Numbered from the stretch's first letter, positions 8,905 to 18,591 are shown. The stretch is DNA of 64,000 bases from Actinomadura luteofluorescens (GCF_013409365.1 NZ_JACCBA010000001.1:1674001-1738000), one strand, 5' to 3'. The notes: generated by a model from the sequence alone, not told the origin. Translations and numbers: made by a program.

Positions 8905-9906
8905 ATGGAGTTCCGAAACCTGGGCCGGAGCGGTCTGAAGATCAGCGAGATCGCGTACGGCAACTGGCTCACCCACGGTTCGCAGGTCGAGGAGGACGCG
9001 GCGCGCGCCTGCGTGCGGGCCGCCCTCGACGAGGGCGTGACCACGTTCGACACCGCCGACGTCTACGCCGGCACGCGCGCCGAGACGGTCCTCGGCCGGG
9101 CCCTGAAGGGGCAGCGCCGCGAGGGGCTGGAGATCTTCACCAAGGTCTACTGGCCGACGGGTCCCGGGGTGAACGACCGGGGCCTGTCCCGCAAGCACGT
9201 CTTCGAGTCGATCCACGGCTCCCTGCGCCGCCTCGGGACCGACTACGTGGACCTCTACCAGGCCCACCGGTTCGACTACGAGACCCCGCTGGAGGAGACC
9301 CTGCGGGCCTTCGACGACCTCGTCCGGCAGGGCAAGGTCCTGTACGTCGGGGTGTCGGAGTGGCGGGCCGAGGAGATCGAGCGCGCCCTGAAGATCGCCG
9401 ACGAGATGGGCTTCGACCGGATCGTCTCCAGCCAGCCGCAGTACTCGATGCTGTGGCGGGTCATCGAGGAGGAGGTCGTCCCGCTCTGCGAGCGCGAGGG
9501 CGTCGGCCAGATCGTCTGGTCGCCGATCGCGCAGGGGGTCCTGACCGGCAAGTACAAGCCGGGGCAGCCCCTGCCCGAGGGGTCGCGCGCCACCGACGAC
9601 AAGGGCGGCGCCGACATGATCAAGCGCTACCTGGACGACGACCTGCTGACCCGCGTGCAGAACCTGCGGCCGGTCGCCGACGACCTCGGCCTGTCGATGG
9701 CGCAGCTCGCGATCGCCTGGACGCTGCAGAACCCGAACGTCTCGGCGGCGATCGTGGGCGCGTCCCGCCCCGAGCAGGTCGCCGACAACGTGAAGGCGGC
9801 CGGGGTGAAGCTGGACGCCGGCGTGATGGAGCGGATCGACGAGATCCTCGGCGGGACCGTCATCCGCGACCCGGCCAAGACCGTCAGCCCGCGCAGGCGC
9901 CCCTGA
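8905..9906 (+). CDS. Aldo/keto reductase
   Basis: NADPH-dependent reductase of the voltage-gated K-channel beta-subunit-like branch. 333 residues in a TIM barrel with catalytic-tetrad Asp and Tyr in FDTADVYAG, Lys in IFTKVYWP and His in YQAHRFD, and C-terminal cofactor loop IVGASRPEQV. Stand-alone gene with a terminator directly after it. The physiological substrate cannot be told from sequence. Confidence 0.93.
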   Translation: MEFRNLGRSGLKISEIAYGNWLTHGSQVEEDAARACVRAALDEGVTTFDTADVYAGTRAETVLGRALKGQRREGLEIFTKVYWPTGPGVNDRGLSRKHVFESIHGSLRRLGTDYVDLYQAHRFDYETPLEETLRAFDDLVRQGKVLYVGVSEWRAEEIERALKIADEMGFDRIVSSQPQYSMLWRVIEEEVVPLCEREGVGQIVWSPIAQGVLTGKYKPGQPLPEGSRATDDKGGADMIKRYLDDDLLTRVQNLRPVADDLGLSMAQLAIAWTLQNPNVSAAIVGASRPEQVADNVKAAGVKLDAGVMERIDEILGGTVIRDPAKTVSPRRRP

Positions 9907-9921
9907 GCCCGGCGAGCGCCC

Positions 9922-9954
9922 GGGGGCCGCGGAGCTCGGCGCTGCGCGGCCCCC
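9922..9954. terminator. Bidirectional terminator
   Basis: GGGGGCCGC paired with GCGGCCCCC around a 15-nt loop, between the convergent aldo/keto reductase and a small hypothetical gene. Confidence 0.7.
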
Positions 9955-9969
9955 GCTCTTGCCGGCCGG

Positions 9970-10167
9970 TCACTCCGGGTCGTGCAGGCTCATCGCGTAC
10001 ACGACGGTGTCGCCGTCCAGCAGGGTCACCTTGTCGACGTCCTCGGTGCGCAGCCCCCGCCAGTTCTCCCCCAGCCAGCTCTCCGCGTCCGCCTGGGTGG
10101 AGAAGGTCTCCTCCGACATGCCGATCGTCCGCCCGTCGGCCTTCTCCAGCCGCCAGCTCCACGCCAT
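9970..10167 (-). CDS. Small conserved actinobacterial protein
   Basis: 65 residues, MAWSWRLEKADG at the start and a Trp-rich centre (AESWLGENWRGL), acidic, with no membrane segment or cysteine. Proteins of this pattern are common in actinomycetes but I know no function. It has normal high-GC codon use and is bounded by a terminator, which supports a real gene. Confidence 0.7.
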   Translation of the reverse strand: MAWSWRLEKADGRTIGMSEETFSTQADAESWLGENWRGLRTEDVDKVTLLDGDTVVYAMSLHDPE

Positions 10168-10204
10168 AGCCCTCGACCTCCCTCGTCGCGGTGAGACTAG
10201 CCGG

Positions 10205-11086
10205 TCAGGCGGCGGCCTCTATCGCGCGGCGCAGCGCGTCGGGGCTCTCGGTGTCGGACTGGGCGAGCGTCCGCCCGTTGACCCGCACGCTCGGCGTCCC
10301 CTGGATCCCGGACGAAACGTAGCCCTGGCTGACGGTCTTCACGCTGGCGGCGTGACGCTGGCTCTTCACGCACGACGTGAAATCGTCGCTCGTGAGCCCC
10401 AGCGGCTCCGCGTAGGAGAGCAGGTCCCGGGTCAGGTAGCCGGTGGCGCTCTCGTTCGGGGGCTGATGCGCGTAGAGGGCGTCCTGGTAGGACAGCCAGT
10501 GGGCGCCGTCGGTGACGCAGCGCAGAGCCGCCGCGGCCCGCAGCGAGTTGTCGTGGGCCGGCTGCGTGGCCTCACCGAAGATCAGCATCGGGTGGAAGAC
10601 GACCTTGGCGCGGCCCTCGACGGCCAGCTGCTTGAGCATCGGGTCGTGCCTGCGGTCGAAGGCGCCGCAGGGCGGGCAGGCGAAGTCCTCGTAGATGTCG
10701 ACGACCGGGGCGGTGACGCCCGGCCGGGCCATGGTGAGGCTCCCGTCCGCGAGGGGCGTGGCCTCCGCACCACCGGCGATCTTGCCGACCGTCAGCTGCT
10801 GCGCGCCGCCGTCTCCCTCGTCGTCGCCTCCCCGGACGAGGAGGACGACGACCGCCGCCACCACCAGTACCAGGACGAGCCCGCCCCCGACCAGCGCGAT
10901 CACCAGGCCGCCGCCGCGGCGCCCGGGCGGGGGCGCTGGGGGCATGCCGTGCGGCGGCCGCCATCCGGGACCCGGAGGCGGACCCGGTGCGGGCCCGCCC
11001 GGCGGGACGGGGGGCGGGCCGTAGGGCGGCTGCTGCCCGCCCCGGCCCGGTTGCGGTGGCCAGGGCGCGTTCGGGGGGTTGCCCAC
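10205..11086 (-). CDS. Membrane-anchored DsbA-like thioredoxin protein
   Basis: Probable extracytoplasmic thiol oxidoreductase. 293 residues: a Pro/Gly-rich cytosolic N-terminus (about 1-55), one transmembrane helix (VIALVGGGLVLVLVVAAVVVLL), then a DsbA/thioredoxin-4 domain with active site CPPC in YEDFACPPCGAFD and the cis-Pro region QGTPSVRVNG. GTG 11086 has GGAGG at good distance. Two extra cysteines (LRCVTD, TSCVKS) may form a structural disulfide. Divergent from cobU. Confidence 0.9.
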   Translation of the reverse strand: MGNPPNAPWPPQPGRGGQQPPYGPPPVPPGGPAPGPPPGPGWRPPHGMPPAPPPGRRGGGLVIALVGGGLVLVLVVAAVVVLLVRGGDDEGDGGAQQLTVGKIAGGAEATPLADGSLTMARPGVTAPVVDIYEDFACPPCGAFDRRHDPMLKQLAVEGRAKVVFHPMLIFGEATQPAHDNSLRAAAALRCVTDGAHWLSYQDALYAHQPPNESATGYLTRDLLSYAEPLGLTSDDFTSCVKSQRHAASVKTVSQGYVSSGIQGTPSVRVNGRTLAQSDTESPDALRRAIEAAA

Positions 11087-11152
11087 CGGAACTCCTCCAG
11101 AGGGGGCGTCGTGATCCTTCCAGCCGAGGGTAACCGTAGAGTTCGCGGCGGG

Positions 11153-12097
11153 ATGGACATCGAGCTTCGCGGCGTCGCCGCCGCACAGGGCTGGCCCGCT
11201 CCGGGGTGCCGGTGCGCGTCGTGCGGCCGGCTGCGCGCGGCGGGAGTGCGGCACGAGCCGTTCGCCGCCGCGATCGACGGCGTCGCGCTGGAGGACCTGC
11301 CGCGCACGGAGGTCCCCGGCGGGTACGAGGTCCTCGCGCCCGGCGGAGGGCGCGCGCTGGTGGCGGCGGGCCCGGGGGCCAGGCCCGAGCCGTCCGCGGG
11401 TGTCGAGTACGGGGCCGTGCTCCTGGACATGGCCGGGTCCCCGGACCATCTGGGATACCTGCGCCACACCGGTGCCGTGACGCCGCTGACGCAGGTCGTG
11501 GCCGTTCACGTCGACCACCGCTTGCCCTCGCCGTCCGAGCTGGAGCGGCGCACGGACTTCTGGAAGCGCTCCGAGCAGGGCCCGTTCCGGACGCTGCTCC
11601 TCGGCGGGAGCAGGTCGGGCAAGTCGGCCGAGGCAGAGCTGCGCCTGGCCGCGTGCTCGGACGTCCTCTACATCGCGACGGGCCCCCTCCGGGACGACGA
11701 CCCCGAATGGGCGGAACGCGTCGCCGCGCACCGGCTGCGCCGTCCGGCATGGTGGCGCACCACCGAGACGACCGAGCTCGCCGGCGCACTCGCTTCGGCC
11801 AGCGGCCCGGTGCTGGTGGACGGCGTCGGCACCTGGCTCGCGGCCGCGATGTCCGAGACGGACGCCTGGGAGGAGCCGTCGCGGGTGCTGCCGCTCGTGG
11901 ACGGCCTCGTCGCCGCCTGGCGGGGCACGGCGGCGCGGGTGGTCGCGGTGAGCGACGAGGTCGGGCTGTCGCTGGTGCCGACCACCGTGTCCGGGCGCGC
12001 GTTCCGCGACGTCCTCGGCCAGGTCAACCAGCGGCTCGCGGCCGAGTCGGAGGAGGCGGCGCTGGTGGTCGCGGGCCGCGTCATGGAACTCCGGTGA
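11153..12097 (+). CDS. cobU: Adenosylcobinamide kinase/guanylyltransferase with PhnP-like N-terminal region
   Basis: C-terminal half (from about residue 145) is CobU: P-loop LLLGGSRSGKS, YIATGP and the VVSDEVGLSLVP segment. It phosphorylates adenosylcobinamide and forms the GDP adduct used by CobS. The first 140 residues resemble a degenerate metallo-beta-lactamase/PhnP-type region (GWPAPGCRCASCGR, CxCxxC) without a visible HxHxDH metal motif. Fusions of this kind occur in actinomycetes. ATG 11153 is within a divergent promoter region; cobS overlaps the 3' end. Confidence 0.9.
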   Translation: MDIELRGVAAAQGWPAPGCRCASCGRLRAAGVRHEPFAAAIDGVALEDLPRTEVPGGYEVLAPGGGRALVAAGPGARPEPSAGVEYGAVLLDMAGSPDHLGYLRHTGAVTPLTQVVAVHVDHRLPSPSELERRTDFWKRSEQGPFRTLLLGGSRSGKSAEAELRLAACSDVLYIATGPLRDDDPEWAERVAAHRLRRPAWWRTTETTELAGALASASGPVLVDGVGTWLAAAMSETDAWEEPSRVLPLVDGLVAAWRGTAARVVAVSDEVGLSLVPTTVSGRAFRDVLGQVNQRLAAESEEAALVVAGRVMELR

Positions 12098-12873
12098 CCG
12101 TCAGGAACGTCCCGATGCCCGACGGCCTGCGGCTGGCGGTCACGCTGCTCACCGTCGTCCCGCTGGGCACCGGCCGGGTCGACCGGGGCACCGCGCGCTC
12201 GGCGATGCTGCTCGCCCCCGCCGTCGGCCTGATCCCGGGCGGGGCCGCCGCGCTGGTCCTGCTGGCGGGCGGCCCTCTCGGCCTGTCCGGCCTGCTCACG
12301 GCGGCGCTCGCGGTGGCCGCCTCGGCCGCTGTCACCCGCGCCCTGCATCTGGACGGTCTCGCCGACCTCGCCGACGGCCTCGGGAGCGGGCGCCCCGCCG
12401 CCGGGGCCCTGGAGATCATGAAGCGGTCCGACATCGGCCCGTTCGGCGTCGTCACGCTGCTGCTGACGCTGCTGGTCCAGGTCGCCGCCCTGGCGTCGGC
12501 GCCGCATCCCGCCCTCGCCGCGATCACCGCGGCGGTCACCGGCCGGCTGGCGCTCGCCTGGGCCTGCCGCACGGGCGTGCCGTCCGCGCGGCCCGGCGGC
12601 CTCGGCGCGCTGGTCGCGGGCACCGTGCCGGCGCGCGCGGCGGTCGCCGCCACGGCCGCCGTGCTGGCCGCCGCGGCGGCCGCGGGCCTGGCCGCCGGTG
12701 GCACCGGCGGCGCCCTGCACGGCGCGGCGGCGGTGGCCGCCGGGACCGGCGCGGCCCTGGCGGTGCTCCGCCGCGCCGTCCGCCGCCTCGGCGGCGTGAC
12801 CGGCGACGTGTTCGGCTCCCTCGTCGAGGTCGCCGCGACGGCCGCGCTGGTCGCCCTCGCGGCGCTGCCCTGA
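12094..12873 (+). CDS. cobS: Adenosylcobinamide-GDP ribazoletransferase
   Basis: Polytopic membrane enzyme joining adenosylcobinamide-GDP and alpha-ribazole, the last assembly step of cobalamin. 259 residues, six or more hydrophobic helices rich in Ala/Val, and the CobS signature LHLDGLADLADGLGSG followed by MKRSDIGPFGV. GTG overlaps the cobU stop by 4 bp. No cobT is adjacent and no B12 riboswitch is visible upstream of the pair. Confidence 0.94.
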   Translation: MTVRNVPMPDGLRLAVTLLTVVPLGTGRVDRGTARSAMLLAPAVGLIPGGAAALVLLAGGPLGLSGLLTAALAVAASAAVTRALHLDGLADLADGLGSGRPAAGALEIMKRSDIGPFGVVTLLLTLLVQVAALASAPHPALAAITAAVTGRLALAWACRTGVPSARPGGLGALVAGTVPARAAVAATAAVLAAAAAAGLAAGGTGGALHGAAAVAAGTGAALAVLRRAVRRLGGVTGDVFGSLVEVAATAALVALAALP

Positions 12874-12952
12874 GGGCGCGGCGGCCGCCGGGAGGGCAAT
12901 GCTTGATCCAAAAGGGCGAAAGCGGTCACCAGGAGGACTAACATCGGGCTAC

Positions 12953-14431
12953 GTGACGAGCATCAGCCTTGACAGCGCAGACCTGGCCGGCCTCGACGTC
13001 GACGCGATCGTGATCGGCGTCGCCCCCGCCGGGGCGGGTGCCGCACCGGCCGACGGCGCGGAGGCGATCGACCGCGCCATGGACGGCAGGCTCGCGGACG
13101 CGCTGGGCGCGCTCGGCGCCACCGGCAAGGCCGGCGAGGTGACCCGGCTGCCCTCGCTCGGCGCCGTCCCAGCCAGGGTCATCGTGGCCGCCGGGCTCGG
13201 CGAGGACCCCTCCGCCGAAGACCTGCGCCGCGCCGCCGGGGCCGCCGTCCGCTCCCTCGCGGGCACCGCCCGGGTCGCGGTCGCGCTCCCCGCCTCCGGC
13301 GCCGAGGGCGTCGAGGCCGTCGCGCTGGGCTCGCTGCTCGGCGCCTACTCCTTCGACGCCTTCCGCACCGGCGACGGCCACAAGAGCCCCGTCGAGGAGA
13401 TCCGCCTGATCGCGCCCGCGTCCGAGGAGGCCGCCCTCGGGCGCGCCCGCACCCTCGCCGCGTCGGTCACGCTCGTCCGCGACCTGGTGAACACCCCGCC
13501 CTCCCACCTGTCCCCCGAGGACTTCGCCGGCGAGGCCGAGCGGGTCGCCGCCGAGACCGGCCTCGCCATCGAGGTGCTGGACGAGAAGGCCCTCGTCGAG
13601 GGCGGGTACGGCGGCATCGCGGGCGTCGGGCAGGGGTCGGTGAACCCGCCGCGGCTCGTCCGGCTCGCCTACACCCACCCGGAGGCCGGCAGGACGCTCG
13701 CCCTCGTCGGCAAGGGCATCACGTTCGACTCCGGCGGCCTGTCCCTCAAGCCGACCGACGCGATGGACTGGATGAAGTCCGACATGGGCGGCGCGGCCGC
13801 GGTGCTCGGCGCGCTCGCCGCCATCGCCGAGCTGCGCCCCGCGGTCAACGTCGTCGGCTACCTCGCCCTCGCCGAGAACATGCCGAGCGGCACCGCGCAG
13901 CGCCCGTCCGACGTGCTGCGCATCTACGGCGGCAAGACCGTGGAGGTCCTCAACACCGACGCCGAGGGCCGGCTCGTCATGGCCGACGCCCTCGTCCGCG
14001 CGGGCGAGGACTCCCCCGACCTCATCGTGGACGTCGCCACCCTGACCGGCGCGCAGCTCGTCGCGCTCGGCACCCGGACCACCGGCGTCATGGCCAACGA
14101 CGACGACGTGCGCGAGAAGGTGGTCGCGGCCGCCGGGCGCGCGGGCGAGCCCTCCTGGGGCATGCCGCTGCCCCCGGAGCTGCGCAAGGGCCTCGACTCG
14201 GCGGTCGCCGACATCGCCAACATCAGCGGCGAGCGCTGGGGCGGCATGCTGGTCGCCGGGACGTTCCTCAAGGAGTTCGTGCCGGACGGCGTCAAGTGGG
14301 CGCACCTCGACATCGCGGGCCCCGCCTTCCACAAGGGCGAGCCGTACGGGTACACGCCGAAGGGCGGCACCGGCGCCGCCGCGCGCACCCTGGTCCAGAT
14401 CGCCGAGGACGTCGCCGCGGGCGTCCTCTAG
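12953..14431 (+). CDS. pepA: Leucyl aminopeptidase (M17)
   Basis: Cytosolic di-metal aminopeptidase. 492 residues; the C-terminal catalytic domain has GKGITFDSGGLSLKP (metal Lys/Asp), KSDMGGAAAV and the signature NTDAEGRLVMAD. GTG 12953 (VTSISLDSADL) fits family N-termini; an AGGAGG lies 16 nt upstream. An ATG 54 bp upstream with GGGAGGG is the alternative. Location after cobS matches the mycobacterial pepB locus. Confidence 0.94.
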   Translation: MTSISLDSADLAGLDVDAIVIGVAPAGAGAAPADGAEAIDRAMDGRLADALGALGATGKAGEVTRLPSLGAVPARVIVAAGLGEDPSAEDLRRAAGAAVRSLAGTARVAVALPASGAEGVEAVALGSLLGAYSFDAFRTGDGHKSPVEEIRLIAPASEEAALGRARTLAASVTLVRDLVNTPPSHLSPEDFAGEAERVAAETGLAIEVLDEKALVEGGYGGIAGVGQGSVNPPRLVRLAYTHPEAGRTLALVGKGITFDSGGLSLKPTDAMDWMKSDMGGAAAVLGALAAIAELRPAVNVVGYLALAENMPSGTAQRPSDVLRIYGGKTVEVLNTDAEGRLVMADALVRAGEDSPDLIVDVATLTGAQLVALGTRTTGVMANDDDVREKVVAAAGRAGEPSWGMPLPPELRKGLDSAVADIANISGERWGGMLVAGTFLKEFVPDGVKWAHLDIAGPAFHKGEPYGYTPKGGTGAAARTLVQIAEDVAAGVL

Positions 14432-14445
14432 GAGGACACCGGGCC

Positions 14446-14466
14446 CCGCCCGCTGTGAGCGGGCGG
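14446..14466 (+). terminator. Hairpin terminator after pepA
   Basis: 9-bp stem CCGCCCGCT/AGCGGGCGG with a 3-nt loop, followed by an A/T-rich stretch before the lpdA leader. Confidence 0.65.
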
Positions 14467-14578
14467 AGAACAGAATAGGTTTTCTTGTGGCGGTGGGGGC
14501 CCGGTCTGCCGGTGCGCCCCGCCCCGCCCAGGGCGCCGCGATCCACGCGGCGCCACAACCGGGGAAAGGGAGCGTCCA

Positions 14579-15970
14579 GTGGCCAACAACGGCCCCTTCG
14601 ACATCGTCGTCCTGGGTGCCGGCAGCGGCGGCTATGCGTGCGCGCTGCGCGCCGCCGAGCTCGGCATGTCGGTCGCGCTCATCGAGCGGGACGAGTCGCT
14701 CGGCGGAACGTGCCTCAACCGCGGCTGCATCCCCACCAAGGCGCTGCTGCACGCGGCCGAGGTGGCGGACCAGTCCCGCGAGGCGGCGAAGTTCGGCGTG
14801 AAGGCCACCTTCGAGGGCATCGACGTCGCCGGGGTGAACGCCTACAAGGACAAGGTCGTCTCGACGACCGTCAAGGGCCTCACCGGGCTGATCAAGTCCC
14901 GGGGCATCGAGGTCGTGCACGGCACCGGGCGGCTGACCGGCCCCACCGCGGTCGAGGTCGAGACCGCCGAGGGCACCCGCCGCATCGAGGGCGGGCACAT
15001 CGTGCTCGGCACCGGGTCGGCGCCGAAGTCGCTGCCCGGCCTGGACATCGACGGCGAGCGGGTCATCTCCAGCGACCACGCGCTGCGGCTGGAGCACGTC
15101 CCCGGCTCGGTCGTCATCCTCGGCGGCGGCGTCATCGGCGTGGAGTTCGCCAGCGTGTGGCGCTCGTTCGGCGCCGAGGTCACGATCGTCGAGGCGCTGC
15201 CGCACCTGCTCCCGCTGGAGGAGGAGACCAGCTCCAAGCGGCTGGAGCGCGCCTTCCGCAAGCGCGGCATCAAGTTCGAGCTCGGCACCCGGTTCCAGAG
15301 CGCCAAGACGACGCAGGGCGGCGTCTCGGTCACCCTGGAGGACGGCAAGACCATTGACGCGGAGCTGCTGCTCGTGGCGGTGGGCCGCGGACCGGTCTCC
15401 GACGGCATCGGCCTGGCCGAGGCCGGCGTCGAGACCGAGCGCGGGTTCGTCAAGGTCGACGAGTACTGCCGGACGAGCGTCCCCACGATCTCCGCGGTCG
15501 GCGACCTCGTCCCCACCCCCCAGCTGGCCCACGTCGGCTTCGCCGAGGGCATCCTCGTCGCCGAGCGGCTGAGCGGGCTGACCCCGCCGCCGATCGACTA
15601 CGACGGCGTCCCTCGCATCACCTACTCCGACCCCGAGGTGGCCTCGGTCGGCATCACGTCCGCCGTGGCCCGTGAGCGCGGGTACGAGATCAAGGAGGTC
15701 ACCTACGACCTGGCCGGCAACCCCAAGAGCAAGATCCTGGGGACGCAGGGCGAGGTCAAGGTGATCGCGGCCGTGGACGGCCCCGTCCTCGGCCTCCACA
15801 TGGTCGGCGCACGCGTCGGCGAGCTCATCGCGGAGGGGCAGCTCATCTACAACTGGGAGGCCCTGCCCGGCGAGGTCGCCCAGCTGATCCACCCCCACCC
15901 GACCCAGTCCGAGGCGGTCGGCGAGGCGCACCTCGCCCTCGCCGGCAAACCACTGCACGTGCACGGCTGA
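14579..15970 (+). CDS. lpdA: Dihydrolipoyl dehydrogenase (E3)
   Basis: Flavoprotein that re-oxidises dihydrolipoyl groups of 2-oxoacid dehydrogenases. 463 residues: FAD motif VLGAGSGGYACA, redox pair GGTCLNRGCIPTKA, NAD motif VVILGGGVIGVEF, and the C-terminal catalytic His in HPHPTQSEA. GTG start after GGGAG. It lies 37 bp upstream of the E2 gene, so E3 and E2 are made together; E1 is elsewhere. Confidence 0.97.
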   Translation: MANNGPFDIVVLGAGSGGYACALRAAELGMSVALIERDESLGGTCLNRGCIPTKALLHAAEVADQSREAAKFGVKATFEGIDVAGVNAYKDKVVSTTVKGLTGLIKSRGIEVVHGTGRLTGPTAVEVETAEGTRRIEGGHIVLGTGSAPKSLPGLDIDGERVISSDHALRLEHVPGSVVILGGGVIGVEFASVWRSFGAEVTIVEALPHLLPLEEETSSKRLERAFRKRGIKFELGTRFQSAKTTQGGVSVTLEDGKTIDAELLLVAVGRGPVSDGIGLAEAGVETERGFVKVDEYCRTSVPTISAVGDLVPTPQLAHVGFAEGILVAERLSGLTPPPIDYDGVPRITYSDPEVASVGITSAVARERGYEIKEVTYDLAGNPKSKILGTQGEVKVIAAVDGPVLGLHMVGARVGELIAEGQLIYNWEALPGEVAQLIHPHPTQSEAVGEAHLALAGKPLHVHG

Positions 15971-16007
15971 GAAGCCGCACAAGTATTCCGAAGGAGTGCG
16001 CTGAGAC

Positions 16008-17492
16008 ATGCCGGTCTCCGTCACCATGCCCCAGCTCGGCGAGAGCGTCACCGAGGGCACCGTCACCCGCTGGCTCAAGAAGGAGGGCGAGCGCGTCGAG
16101 ACCGACGAGCCGCTCCTGGAGGTGTCGACCGACAAGGTCGACACCGAGATCCCCTCCCCAGCCTCGGGCATCCTCACCAGCATCACCGTCGCCGAGGACG
16201 AGACCGTCGAGGTCGGCGCCGAGCTGGCCGTCATCGGCGATGAGGGCGAGGCTCCGTCCGGCGGCGGCGCCCCGGCCGCCGAGGAGCAGGAGCCCGAGCC
16301 GCAGCCGAAGGCGGAGCCCCAGCAGGAGGCCCCGCAGCAGGCGCAGCCCCAGGCGCAGCAGGCACCGCCGCCCGCCGCGTGGCCGCCGCCCGCGCAGCAG
16401 CAGCCGGCCGCCCCGCCGTCCCCGGCGCCGCAGCCGCAGGCCCAGCAGCAGCCGCCCGCGCCGGCCCCGGCGGCCAAGCCCGCCCAGCAGCCTTCGGAGC
16501 CGGGCGAGGGCCCGTACGTCACGCCGCTGGTCCGCAAGCTGGCCGCCGAGCACAGCGTCGACCTCGGCACGGTCAAGGGCACCGGCGTCGGCGGCCGCAT
16601 CCGCAAGCAGGACGTCCTGGAGGCGGCCCGCGCCGCCCAGCAGCAGGCCGCCCAGCAGCAGGCCGCGCCCGCCGCCCCGCCCGCGCCCGCCCCGGCCCAG
16701 GCCCAGGCCCCCGCCGGACGGCACGCCGCCCCGGCGCCCGCCGGCGCCCCCGCCGAGCAGATGGCGCTGCGCGGCCGGACCGAGAAGATGTCGCGCATGC
16801 GGCAGACGATCGCCCGCCGCATGGTCGAGTCGCTGCAGGTGTCCGCGCAGCTCACCACCGTGGTCGAGGTGGACATCACCAAGATCGCGCGGCTGCGGGA
16901 GCAGGCCAAGGCCGACTTCCAGGCCCGCGAGGGCGTCAAGCTGTCGTTCATGCCGTTCTTCGCGATGGCGACGGTCGAGGCCCTCAAGGCCCACCCGAAG
17001 CTGAACGCGGTCATCAACGGCGAGACCAACGAGGTCACCTACCACGAGGTCGAGAACCTCTCCATCGCGGTGGACGTGCCCGAGCGCGGCCTGATGGTCC
17101 CGGTCGTGCACAACGCGGGCCAGCTCAACCTCGGCGGCCTCGCGCAGCGGATCGCCGACATCGCCGAGCGCACCCGCACCAACAAGGTGAGCCCGGACGA
17201 GCTGGCCGGCGGCACGTTCACGCTGACCAACACCGGCAGCCGCGGCGCCCTGTTCGACACGCCGATCCTCAACCAGCCGCAGGTCGGCATGCTCGGCACC
17301 GGCGCCGTCGTCAAGCGCCCGGCCGTCATCGACGACCCGGAGCTGGGCGAGGTCATCGCGGTCCGGTCGATGGTCTACCTGGCGCTGACCTACGACCACC
17401 GCCTGATCGACGGCGCGGACGCGGCCCGCTTCCTCGCCACGGTCAAGCACCGCCTGGAGGAGGGCAACTTCGAGGCCGAACTCGGCCTCTGA
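16008..17492 (+). CDS. sucB: Dihydrolipoamide acyltransferase (E2) of a 2-oxoacid dehydrogenase
   Basis: 494 residues: one N-terminal lipoyl domain with the lipoylated Lys in [12 protein letters not shown] (Lys43), a long Pro/Ala/Gln linker (about 85-165), a peripheral-subunit-binding domain ([17 protein letters not shown]), a second Q/A-rich linker and the catalytic domain with [14 protein letters not shown] (His464, Asp468). In mycobacteria the orthologue at this locus is DlaT, shared by pyruvate and 2-oxoglutarate complexes, so the symbol is conventional. Lipoate genes lipB and lipA follow 2 kb downstream. Confidence 0.93.
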   Translation: MPVSVTMPQLGESVTEGTVTRWLKKEGERVETDEPLLEVSTDKVDTEIPSPASGILTSITVAEDETVEVGAELAVIGDEGEAPSGGGAPAAEEQEPEPQPKAEPQQEAPQQAQPQAQQAPPPAAWPPPAQQQPAAPPSPAPQPQAQQQPPAPAPAAKPAQQPSEPGEGPYVTPLVRKLAAEHSVDLGTVKGTGVGGRIRKQDVLEAARAAQQQAAQQQAAPAAPPAPAPAQAQAPAGRHAAPAPAGAPAEQMALRGRTEKMSRMRQTIARRMVESLQVSAQLTTVVEVDITKIARLREQAKADFQAREGVKLSFMPFFAMATVEALKAHPKLNAVINGETNEVTYHEVENLSIAVDVPERGLMVPVVHNAGQLNLGGLAQRIADIAERTRTNKVSPDELAGGTFTLTNTGSRGALFDTPILNQPQVGMLGTGAVVKRPAVIDDPELGEVIAVRSMVYLALTYDHRLIDGADAARFLATVKHRLEEGNFEAELGL

Positions 17493-17511
17493 CCCCTCCC
17501 GCACGTCCGCC

Positions 17512-17545
17512 GGACCCCGCCGCGCCCGCACGGGCGGCGGGGTCC
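17512..17545 (+). terminator. Hairpin terminator after sucB
   Basis: 12-bp perfect stem (GGACCCCGCCGC and complement) with a 10-nt loop, 20 bp past the stop. Confidence 0.75.
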
Positions 17546-17619
17546 CGCGCGTCCGGGGAAACGCGGGACCCGCCGGGGAGAACCGGCGTCCGGCGGCTCC
17601 GTCCCTCTACGCTGGGGAT

Positions 17620-18507
17620 ATGAGGATCACCGTCACGGGCTCGTCGGGCCTCATCGGCTCGGCGCTGGTGGAGTCGCTCCGGCGGGACGGCCACGACGTC
17701 GTCCGGCTGGTGCGCAGGGAGCCGTCCCGGCCCGACGAGGCGCGCTGGTCGCCGGCCGACGGCTGCGTCGACAAGCAGTCGCTGGAGGGCGCCGACGCCG
17801 TCGTGCACCTGGCGGGCGCCGGGGTCGGCGACCGGCCGTGGACGAAGGCGTACAAGCAGAAGATCCGCGACAGCCGCCTGGTCGGCACCCGCACGCTCGC
17901 CGAGGCGATCGCGGCGGCCTCGCCCCGGCCCCGCGTGCTGGTCTGCGGGTCGGCGATCGGCTACTACGGCGACACCGGCGACCGCGAGGTCGACGAGGAC
18001 TCCCCCGCCGGGGAGGGCTTCCTCGCCGACGTCGTCCGCGACTGGGAGGCCGCGGCCGCGCCCGCGCGCGAGGCCGGGGTCCGGGTCGTGCACCCGCGGA
18101 CGGGCGTCGTGCTGGCCCGCGAGGGCGGCGTCCTCGGGCGCACCCTTCCGCTGTTCAGGTTCGGCGTCGGCGGCGACCTCGGCGACGGCCGGCAGTGGAC
18201 GAGCTGGATCTCCCTCCCCGACGAGGTCGCGGCCCTGCGGTTCCTCGTCGACACCGAGATCGCCGGGCCGGTCAACCTGACCGCCCCGAACCCGGTGACC
18301 AACGACGCCTACACCAAGGCGGTCGGCCGCGCCCTGCACCGCCCGGCGCGGCTGTCGGTCCCGAAGTTCGCGCTGCGCGCCGCGCTCGGCGGCTTCGCCG
18401 ACGAGGGGCCGCTGGTCAGCCAGCGGGTCCTGCCCCGCCGGCTGCTGGACGCGGGGTTCCGGTTCGCGCACGAGGACGTCGACTCGGCCATCGCCGCCGT
18501 CCTCTGA
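17620..18507 (+). CDS. TIGR01777-type NAD-dependent epimerase-like protein
   Basis: Extended short-chain dehydrogenase fold. 295 residues with the nucleotide motif GSSGLIGSAL, VVHLAGAGVGD, the catalytic-type YYGDTGDREVDE region and a C-terminal DUF1731-like segment (ALGGFADEGPLVSQRVLP). Orthologue of the gene after dlaT in M. tuberculosis (Rv2216 position). Substrate unknown; homologues include YfcH and SulA-like proteins. Confidence 0.9.
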   Translation: MRITVTGSSGLIGSALVESLRRDGHDVVRLVRREPSRPDEARWSPADGCVDKQSLEGADAVVHLAGAGVGDRPWTKAYKQKIRDSRLVGTRTLAEAIAAASPRPRVLVCGSAIGYYGDTGDREVDEDSPAGEGFLADVVRDWEAAAAPAREAGVRVVHPRTGVVLAREGGVLGRTLPLFRFGVGGDLGDGRQWTSWISLPDEVAALRFLVDTEIAGPVNLTAPNPVTNDAYTKAVGRALHRPARLSVPKFALRAALGGFADEGPLVSQRVLPRRLLDAGFRFAHEDVDSAIAAVL

Positions 18508-18591
18508 GTCCCAAGAATCGTCAAAGTCCCACCCGCTCCCGTTCGGTAGTCATACGGTGACAATGAGACAGATGGCCTACGAGGGGGATGC

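Noticed and set aside
11087..11152. Cobalamin riboswitch before cobU
   Set aside because: Only 66 bp between divergent starts and no B12-box-like sequence, far too short.
16254..16770. Pro/Ala/Gln-rich repetitive DNA in sucB as an assembly fault or repeat element
   Set aside because: Flexible linkers of this composition are normal in E2 proteins and the frame is intact.
12938..17038. Very long open frame (1,366 codons) antisense to pepA, lpdA and sucB
   Set aside because: High third-position GC keeps the opposite strand free of stops; the sense genes have full family motifs, the antisense frame has none. The same applies to the other long shadow frames (for example 32017-35316, 35751-39044 and 35870-39820).
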